This document shows positions 21,526 through 27,294 of a DNA stretch of 27,294 nucleotides, piece by piece. The translations under genes were made by a program, and so were the position numbers. The stretch is from DATLXH01 sp035576005 (GTDB taxonomy: Bacteria; Acidobacteriota; Thermoanaerobaculia; Gp7-AA8): the NCBI GenBank assembly GCA_035576005.1, contig DATLXH010000139.1, positions 1 to 27,294 of the forward strand, written 5' to 3'. A model generated the notes under the pieces. That model did no database searches. It was not told the origin of the DNA and saw only the letters and a program-made list of their open reading frames with translations. Every line of letters starts with the position of its first letter. The first letter of the stretch is position 1.

Positions 21526-23730
21526 ATGAACATCGGCTCCGTCCTCTGGCTCGTTCCCATTCTTCCGGCACTCGGTGCGCTCATCAACGGTGTACGCGCT
21601 GTCATGAACCCGGATCAACCAAAGAACCGGGTCATCACGAATTCGGTCGCCGTCGGCAGCACCGCTCTCTCCGCCCTGATAGCCACAGCCGTGCTTCTCA
21701 CCTACATCTCCCACGGTACTGGTACCCCGTTCGAAGTCGTCTATTACAACTGGATTCCCTCGGGCTCCGGACACGTCGCCGGGAACCTGCTCGCGAACTT
21801 CAACGTCGAGCTCGGGTTCCAGATTGACGCACTCTCCGGAACCATGCTGATGATCGTGACGTGGATCGGTCTGCTGATTCATATCTACGCGACCGGCTAC
21901 ATGGCGCACGAGAGCGGATACACCCGCTTCTTCACCTATCTGAACCTCTTCATGTTCATGATGTTGCTGCTCGTCCTCGGCAACAACTACCTGGTCATGT
22001 TCGTCGGGTGGGAAGGGGTCGGGCTCTGCTCGTATCTCCTCATCGGCTTCTACTACGACAAGACCTACGCAGCCGATGCAGGCAAGAAAGCGTTCCTCAC
22101 GAATCGCATCGGGGACTTCGGCTTCATCCTCGGGATTTTCCTCATTTTCAACTACTTCGGAACGTCGGATTTCACGAGCGTCTTCTCGCTTGCCGCCGCC
22201 GAACCGGGAAGATTTACCGGAATCGCAACAGCGATCTGTCTCCTCCTTTTCGTTGGTGCGTGCGGCAAGTCTGCGCAGCTCCCTCTCTATGTCTGGCTTC
22301 CCGACGCGATGGCCGGACCAACCCCCGTCTCGGCCCTCATCCACGCTGCGACGATGGTCACGGCCGGCGTCTATATGGTCGTTCGCTCGAATGTGCTTTT
22401 CCGATTGTCGCCCACGGCAATGCTTGTGGTAGCTGTCGTCGGAGCCGCCACGGCAATTTTCGCGGCAACCATCGGGGTCGCCCAGAACGACATCAAAAAA
22501 GTCCTCGCATACTCGACCGTCTCACAGCTTGGTTTTATGTTCCTCGCTGCTGGCGTCGGCGCCTTCACTGCAGCCATCTTCCACGTCATGACTCACGCAT
22601 TCTTCAAGGCCTGTCTCTTCCTCGGGTCCGGCTCCGTGATTCACGGCTGTGGTGGAGAGCAGGACATGCGGAAGATGGGGGGACTGAGGCGCTACATGCC
22701 GAAGACGTGGGCGACGTTCCTGGTCGCCACGATTGCGATTGCCGGACTCCCTCCACTGGCCGGCTTCTTCTCCAAGGACGAGATTCTTGCGGGGGCGTTC
22801 ATCAAGCGATTCGATTCGCTCGGCGCCCCGCTCATGTACGTTCCGATCCTCTGCTGGATCGCAGGGATGATCGCCGCGACGTTCACCGCCTTCTACATGT
22901 TCCGCCTCTATTACATGACCTTCGAGGGGAGCTACCGAGGTGCGGCTGGGGGGCATGGAGAAGAGTCAGAGCCTGCGCACGCGGGACACGATCTGATCTC
23001 AGACTCGGTGTCTCTTGACGACGCTCACGCAGGGGCCGGCGTGGCCAGTCATGCCGCTCACGGAACGCCGCATGAGAGCCCGATATCCATGACCGGTGTG
23101 CTGATGGTGCTCGCGTTGCTATCAGTCGTCGGAGGATGGATCGGTATCCCGTTCGCAGCGTTCGGCATCGAAGGACCGAATCCCTTCCAGCATTGGCTCG
23201 AGCCGATCCTCCTTCCGATTGGAGGGGAGCACTATCATTTTCCGCACGCCTCACTCGCGCTCGACTGGTTCCTGATTCTGGCCTCCGTCGCAGTCGCGCT
23301 CTTCGGGATCTGGCTGGCTCGCCGATTCTATGGGCTGGATAAATCCTGGTCGCGTCCGCGCGCGCTCGCGAATCGTTTTCCGTTTGTCCATCGACTGCTC
23401 GAAAACAAGTACTACGTCGACGAGCTGTACCAGGCTGTTGTCATTCGCCCCCTCATGCTGTTCAGCCGGCTCCTCGCCTGGATCGATACGAACATCATCG
23501 ATGGGGTAGTCAACGGGATTCGTCACCTTACCGTGATCATCCTCGGACATGGGTCATGGCTCTTCGACCGGTTCATTGTCGACGGGGCAGTCAACGGAGT
23601 CGCCGCCGGTGCCGGAAAAGGCTCCGGACTTCTGAGGCGCCTCCAGAGCGGTATGGTGCAGAACTACGCAATGGTGATGGGCGCGGGGATCGTGCTTCTC
23701 GCCGCAGTGTTTCTTTTTCTCAAGCCGTAA
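21526..23730 (+). CDS. nuoL: NADH-quinone oxidoreductase subunit L
   Basis: A 734-aa antiporter-like subunit, the distal proton-pump module, with a long lateral helix and extra C-terminal segments. Signatures: FVGWEGVGLCSYLLIGFYY, KKAFLTNRIGDFGF, LPDAMAGPTPVSALIHAATM, GVYMVVR and THAFFKACLFLGSGSVIHG. A His/Gly/Ala-rich loop lies at about residues 474-516 (several His in AHAGH and ASHAAHG), similar in style to the His-rich loops of other long NuoL proteins. The ATG is preceded by GGAG at 8-bp spacing. Confidence 0.96.
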   Translation: MNIGSVLWLVPILPALGALINGVRAVMNPDQPKNRVITNSVAVGSTALSALIATAVLLTYISHGTGTPFEVVYYNWIPSGSGHVAGNLLANFNVELGFQIDALSGTMLMIVTWIGLLIHIYATGYMAHESGYTRFFTYLNLFMFMMLLLVLGNNYLVMFVGWEGVGLCSYLLIGFYYDKTYAADAGKKAFLTNRIGDFGFILGIFLIFNYFGTSDFTSVFSLAAAEPGRFTGIATAICLLLFVGACGKSAQLPLYVWLPDAMAGPTPVSALIHAATMVTAGVYMVVRSNVLFRLSPTAMLVVAVVGAATAIFAATIGVAQNDIKKVLAYSTVSQLGFMFLAAGVGAFTAAIFHVMTHAFFKACLFLGSGSVIHGCGGEQDMRKMGGLRRYMPKTWATFLVATIAIAGLPPLAGFFSKDEILAGAFIKRFDSLGAPLMYVPILCWIAGMIAATFTAFYMFRLYYMTFEGSYRGAAGGHGEESEPAHAGHDLISDSVSLDDAHAGAGVASHAAHGTPHESPISMTGVLMVLALLSVVGGWIGIPFAAFGIEGPNPFQHWLEPILLPIGGEHYHFPHASLALDWFLILASVAVALFGIWLARRFYGLDKSWSRPRALANRFPFVHRLLENKYYVDELYQAVVIRPLMLFSRLLAWIDTNIIDGVVNGIRHLTVIILGHGSWLFDRFIVDGAVNGVAAGAGKGSGLLRRLQSGMVQNYAMVMGAGIVLLAAVFLFLKP

Positions 23731-23756
23731 CGAACCTCAAGGAGAACGGATAGGAC

Positions 23757-25400
23757 ATGGCTCTTTACAGCTCAGGATTTCCTATTCTGTCAGTGCTCAC
23801 ATACCTCCCGCTCGTGGGAGCGCTCTTCATCATCTTTGCGATCAAGAAAGAAAATACGAGAGCAATCAAGCTCGTCGCAACGATCGTGGCCGGTCTCGAC
23901 TTCGCTCTGTCGATTCCACTCTGGTTCGCCTTCGACAGAAGCCCGGGTGCTCCGCTCTTCCAGTTCACTGAGCGCTCGAGCTGGATCCCCTCTCTCGGCG
24001 TCGACTATTACTTCGCCATCGACGGAATCGCACTTCTTCTCATACTCCTGACCACGCTGTTGAGCTTCATTGCGATTTACTCTTCGTTCACCGCGATCGA
24101 TCATCGTCAGAAGGAGTACTACGCCCTCCTTCTCATGCTGCAGACAGGAATGATCGGCGTGTTCTGCGCGCTCGACTTTTTTCTCTTCTACGTTTTCTGG
24201 GAAGTCATGCTGGTTCCGATGTACTTCCTCATCGGAATCTGGGGCGGGCCGAGAAAACTCTACGCCGCGATCAAGTTCTTCCTCTACACCCTGGCAGGAT
24301 CGGTCCTCATGCTCCTGTCGATCCTGGCGCTCTATTTCTATTACGACGGCGGTATCCCGTTGCTCAACATCGCTGGTCTTAACAAGGGGATGACCTTCGA
24401 TGTCCTCGAGTTTCACCGGATCGGACACCTCATTCCCCCGAACCTTCAGTTCTGGATCTTCCTCGGGTTTTTCTTTGGCTTCGCGATCAAAGTTCCGATG
24501 TTCCCATTTCACACATGGCTGCCTGACGCGCACGTCGAAGCGCCTACTGCCGGGTCAGTCATCCTTGCGGCCGTCCTGCTCAAGATGGGAACCTACGGCT
24601 TCATCCGATTCGCCCTGCCGATTCTTCCTGACGCGACGAAAGAATGTCTTCCCTGGGTGGTCGCACTCGCCATCATTGGAATCATCTACGGGGCACTCGT
24701 CGCTCTCGTGCAGAAGGACATGAAAAAGCTCGTTGCCTACTCTTCTGTCTCGCATCTCGGGTTTGTCATGCTTGGGATGTTTGCCCTCAACCCGATGGGC
24801 ATCAACGGAGCCGTGCTCCAGATGATTAATCACGGCCTCTCCACAGGCGCGCTGTTCCTTCTCGTCGGGATGATCTACGAGCGCCGTCACACGAGGCTCA
24901 TCTCGGAATACAGCGGACTCGCGAAGCAGATGCCGCTCTTTGCCACATTCTTTTTGATCGCCACGCTTTCATCGATCGGACTCCCAACGCTGAATGGCTT
25001 CATCGGTGAGTTCACGATCCTGCTTGGAGCTGCGAACCGTAACATCTGGTGGGGCGTGGCGGCAGCGACCGGCATCGTCCTCGGTGCCGCGTACATGTTG
25101 TGGCTCTACCAGCGAATCTTCTGGGGACCTCTCGAGAATCCTGCGAATCAGAATCTGAGCGATCTGAACTCGCGCGAGGTCTGGACGATGATTCCGCTCG
25201 TTGTCTGCATGTTCTGGATCGGACTCTACCCGGCGCCGTTTTTCCAGATCATCGAGAAGCCGGTGAATTACATCGTTGGCAAGGTAGATCCGACCTATAT
25301 GAATCGCGAGGAGATTGCGTATCCCGTTACTGCGGAGGCGCCTGCACATGCGCGCGTCCGCGGAACCAGTGCGAGCGCTCCTGGTGAGCTCCCGAGATGA
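23757..25400 (+). CDS. nuoM: NADH-quinone oxidoreductase subunit M
   Basis: A 547-aa antiporter-like proton-pumping subunit. Signatures: DFFLFYVFWEVMLVPMYFLIG (key Glu), AIKFFLYTLAGS (key Lys), FHTWLPDAHVEAPTAGSVIL, LVQKDMKKLVAYSSVSHLGF and INHGLSTGALFLLVGMIYER. AAGGAG lies upstream of the ATG. The TGA overlaps the nuoN start (ATGA). Confidence 0.96.
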   Translation: MALYSSGFPILSVLTYLPLVGALFIIFAIKKENTRAIKLVATIVAGLDFALSIPLWFAFDRSPGAPLFQFTERSSWIPSLGVDYYFAIDGIALLLILLTTLLSFIAIYSSFTAIDHRQKEYYALLLMLQTGMIGVFCALDFFLFYVFWEVMLVPMYFLIGIWGGPRKLYAAIKFFLYTLAGSVLMLLSILALYFYYDGGIPLLNIAGLNKGMTFDVLEFHRIGHLIPPNLQFWIFLGFFFGFAIKVPMFPFHTWLPDAHVEAPTAGSVILAAVLLKMGTYGFIRFALPILPDATKECLPWVVALAIIGIIYGALVALVQKDMKKLVAYSSVSHLGFVMLGMFALNPMGINGAVLQMINHGLSTGALFLLVGMIYERRHTRLISEYSGLAKQMPLFATFFLIATLSSIGLPTLNGFIGEFTILLGAANRNIWWGVAAATGIVLGAAYMLWLYQRIFWGPLENPANQNLSDLNSREVWTMIPLVVCMFWIGLYPAPFFQIIEKPVNYIVGKVDPTYMNREEIAYPVTAEAPAHARVRGTSASAPGELPR

Positions 25401-26863
25401 ATGCGAACGATCTGATCTTTCTCCTGCCGGAGATCCTGCTCACGATCGGAGCATGTCTTCTTCTTCTGGCGCCGGTGATCGGCGCGGAGGGACGTCCAGA
25501 GTGGGCCCGCTCGGTGATGCTGATTCTCCTGGCCGTGACGGCGGCTTCAGTAATCTATTGCTCGACTGCTGTGGTCGGCATGCCGCAATCGCTTGCATTT
25601 GGAAAGATGTTCGCGCTCGATGGATTCGCGATCTTCTTCAAGCTTCTCTTCATTGTCGCGATCGCCCTGGTCTCGCTCTTGTCGTCCGACTTCCTTCGCG
25701 AGTCGAACTACTCGCCCTGGGAGTACTACTCGTTGCTCGCGTTCGCCTTGACCGGGATGAGTTTCATGGTCTCGGGAGTTCACCTGATCTCGATCTATAT
25801 CGGGCTCGAGCTGCTATCGCTCTCGAGCTACATTCTCGCCGGCTACTACAAGAATCAGGAGAAGTCGACTGAGGCTGCGATGAAGTACTTCGTGCTCGGC
25901 GCGGTCAGCTCGGCGATTCTTCTTTACGGGATGACGCTGATTTACGGAGTCTGCGGCTCACTACAGCTCGCCGCAATCCGGGCTCAGCTGTCGATTCTGG
26001 TGACGAATGACGCTCTCGTCTTCGGGATCATTCTCGTGGCGGCGGGGCTCTGCTTCAAGATCGCGGCTGTCCCATTCCATGTCTGGACGCCCGACGTCTA
26101 CGAGGGAGCGCCGACGCCTATCACAGCGTTCCTCTCGACAGCATCAAAAGTGGCGGCATTCTCGATTTTCGCCAGGATCTTCTTCGCCGGCCTCGCGGAC
26201 TTTCAGCTCGACTGGGGCAATCTTCTCGCTACCGTTTCCGCTCTTTCGATGATTCTCGGAAACGTCGCAGCGATCACGCAGACCAACATAAAGCGCATGC
26301 TGGCCTACTCGTCCATCAGCCACGCGGGCTACGGACTGATGGGAATCATCGCGCTCAACGAACTCGGGCTCCAGGGGATTCTCGTCTACACGCTCGTCTA
26401 CGTTTTCGCGAACATCGGCATCTGGGCCACCGTATTGATGCTTCGAAGACGCGAGTATGCCGGTGAGCGAATCGAAGACTTCGAGGGACTCCATCGGCGT
26501 GCCCCGTTCTGGGCGTTCGCTATGGTGGTATTCCTCTTGTCCCTGGGTGGAATCCCTCCCACTGCAGGCTTCATTGGAAAGTACTACCTCTTCGCGGCAG
26601 CGATCAAATCCGGTTACGGCTGGCTGGCTATCGTCGCGGTGCTGATGTCGGCGGTCTCGATGTTCTATTACCTGAAAGTCGTCGTTGCGATGTATCTGCG
26701 TGAGAGCGGAGAAGTGGAGTTCGCTGTTACCCCGTCTCTCAAGCTCTGCGCAGGCATTTGCCTCGTGATGACGCTGATCCTCGGGATTCTCCCGCAGCCT
26801 CTTCTGAATCAGGTGCGCACCTCCTCTCGCTCTCTTCTCGCTCTTGTCGCCCCGGATCCATGA
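25397..26863 (+). CDS. nuoN: NADH-quinone oxidoreductase subunit N
   Basis: A 488-aa antiporter-like subunit. Signatures: YIGLELLSLSSYILAGYY, STEAAMKYFVLGAVSSAILL, FHVWTPDVYEGAPTPITAFL and ITQTNIKRMLAYSSISHAGY. The length is standard. It starts inside the nuoM stop (ATGA) and its own TGA overlaps the next start (ATGA). It is the last complex I gene here. Confidence 0.96.
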   Translation: MNANDLIFLLPEILLTIGACLLLLAPVIGAEGRPEWARSVMLILLAVTAASVIYCSTAVVGMPQSLAFGKMFALDGFAIFFKLLFIVAIALVSLLSSDFLRESNYSPWEYYSLLAFALTGMSFMVSGVHLISIYIGLELLSLSSYILAGYYKNQEKSTEAAMKYFVLGAVSSAILLYGMTLIYGVCGSLQLAAIRAQLSILVTNDALVFGIILVAAGLCFKIAAVPFHVWTPDVYEGAPTPITAFLSTASKVAAFSIFARIFFAGLADFQLDWGNLLATVSALSMILGNVAAITQTNIKRMLAYSSISHAGYGLMGIIALNELGLQGILVYTLVYVFANIGIWATVLMLRRREYAGERIEDFEGLHRRAPFWAFAMVVFLLSLGGIPPTAGFIGKYYLFAAAIKSGYGWLAIVAVLMSAVSMFYYLKVVVAMYLRESGEVEFAVTPSLKLCAGICLVMTLILGILPQPLLNQVRTSSRSLLALVAPDP

Positions 26864-27105
26864 ACGACGACCAGCGTTCGCAGGCGAAGCAGCTCATGGA
26901 GGCCTCTTCGCTCGGTCTCATGTTCCCGATCGCAATCGCGCTCGGCTTCGGCTGGGGCTGGGGCATGGACAAACTTTTCAACACCTCCCCGTGGCTGACT
27001 TACATTTTCACAGGTCTTGGGGTTGTGGCTGCGTTCGTGAACTTTTTTCGGACCGCAACGAGGGGCGCGTCGTCCGATTCGAAGCCTCCAACAGGTTCTG
27101 TGTGA
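26860..27105 (+). CDS. AtpZ/AtpI-family protein (putative F1Fo ATP synthase gene-cluster protein)
   Basis: An 81-aa protein with two membrane helices: SLGLMFPIAIALGFGWGWGM, a short DKLFNTSPW link, then TYIFTGLGVVAAFVNFFR. This is the pattern of the small AtpZ/AtpI-type proteins encoded at the head of ATP synthase operons, which help c-ring assembly or Mg2+ uptake. Its ATG overlaps the nuoN TGA, so it is read as part of the nuo transcript. The frame is open further upstream within nuoN, but the family N-terminus (charged, about 15 residues before the first helix) fits this start. Confidence 0.8.
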   Translation: MNDDQRSQAKQLMEASSLGLMFPIAIALGFGWGWGMDKLFNTSPWLTYIFTGLGVVAAFVNFFRTATRGASSDSKPPTGSV

Positions 27106-27113
27106 GCAGTGGT

Positions 27114-27197
27114 GGGGCCCCGAAGGGGCCCGAACCCTCTCCCCGGCGGGGAGAGGGTGGTCGCGTAAGCGACCGGGAGGTGCGCCCGAAAGCGCAC
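27114..27197 (+). repeat. Multi-hairpin GC-rich repeat, copy 7
   Basis: Four hairpins in a row: GGGGCCCC-GA-AGGGGCCC (27114-27131); ACCCTCTCCCC-GGC-GGGGAGAGGGT (27134-27158); GGTCGC-GTAA-GCGACC (27159-27174); GTGCGC-CCGAAA-GCGCAC (27180-27197). It lies just after the AtpZ-like gene. The last ~95 bp of the window hold no recognised gene. Confidence 0.85.
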
Positions 27198-27294
27198 GCG
27201 AGCAGAAGGGTGAAAGTCCTTTCTGGTCAAACGTTCATTGACTGAAGCTGACCGTAACTGCGTCGTGGTAACACGGGGTGGGGAGCAACGGGAG

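Noticed and set aside
22945..23075. His-rich loop of NuoL as an unusual metal site
   Set aside because: His-rich loops at this place are common in long NuoL proteins.

Overview
The window is about 60% GC by eye and carries bioenergetic and envelope genes of a Gram-negative-type bacterium: there are lipoproteins, OmpA-type proteins, a periplasmic Cu/Zn-SOD and an outer-membrane-style M48 protease. Family content (bacilliredoxin, membrane pyrophosphatase, complex I without a local NADH module, many dispersed palindromes) fits an Acidobacteriota-like lineage. That placement is an inference and nothing in the window fixes it.

Layout. 1-2 kb: a cupin (ManC C-terminal type) diverges from a secreted PQQ-type sugar dehydrogenase with dockerin-like calcium repeats. 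2-4.2 kb: a structured leader, a secreted M48 metalloprotease, a clear bidirectional terminator and a bacilliredoxin. 4.5-6.2 kb, minus strand: an overlapping run of a YdjY-type Fe-S protein, a lipoprotein SodC and a small lipoprotein. 6.7-9.3 kb: a divergent membrane pyrophosphatase. 9.5-13.2 kb, minus strand: a MerA/Lpd-like flavoprotein, a YjbQ protein and a tandem OmpA-family pair. 13.5-14.6 kb: a MidA/NDUFAF7-type methyltransferase. 14.9-26.9 kb: nuoABCDHIJKLMN, mostly with overlapping start and stop codons. The last gene overlaps a small AtpZ/AtpI-like gene, which suggests that ATP synthase genes follow beyond the window.

The main observation is in complex I. NuoB (340 aa) and NuoC (338 aa) are each much longer than the common single-domain forms. 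Each ends in the same roughly 80-residue module with four cysteines (CxxCGxxxC...CxPG), joined by Ala/Pro-rich linkers. The module resembles the small [4Fe-4S] domain (PF04060-like) of RnfB and of some sulfite-reductase flavoproteins. The locus also lacks nuoE, nuoF and nuoG. This suggests a complex I with two extra tethered Fe-S modules on the peripheral arm, possibly tied to a different electron donor. The complex I assembly methyltransferase homolog just upstream, the H+-pyrophosphatase and the linked ATP-synthase gene make this stretch an ion-motive-force neighbourhood.

The intergenic spaces hold two repeat families. One is a ~178-bp nearly full-length palindrome, present in five same-strand copies plus an inverted fragment, with MITE-like ends. 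It supplies the stop codons of two genes and abuts the start codon of a third. The other is a GC-rich family of several hairpins, present in seven copies, whose second stem varies in sequence but keeps its pairing. A separate 33-bp inverted repeat lies between nuoD and nuoH. No tRNA, rRNA, CRISPR array or transposase gene was seen.
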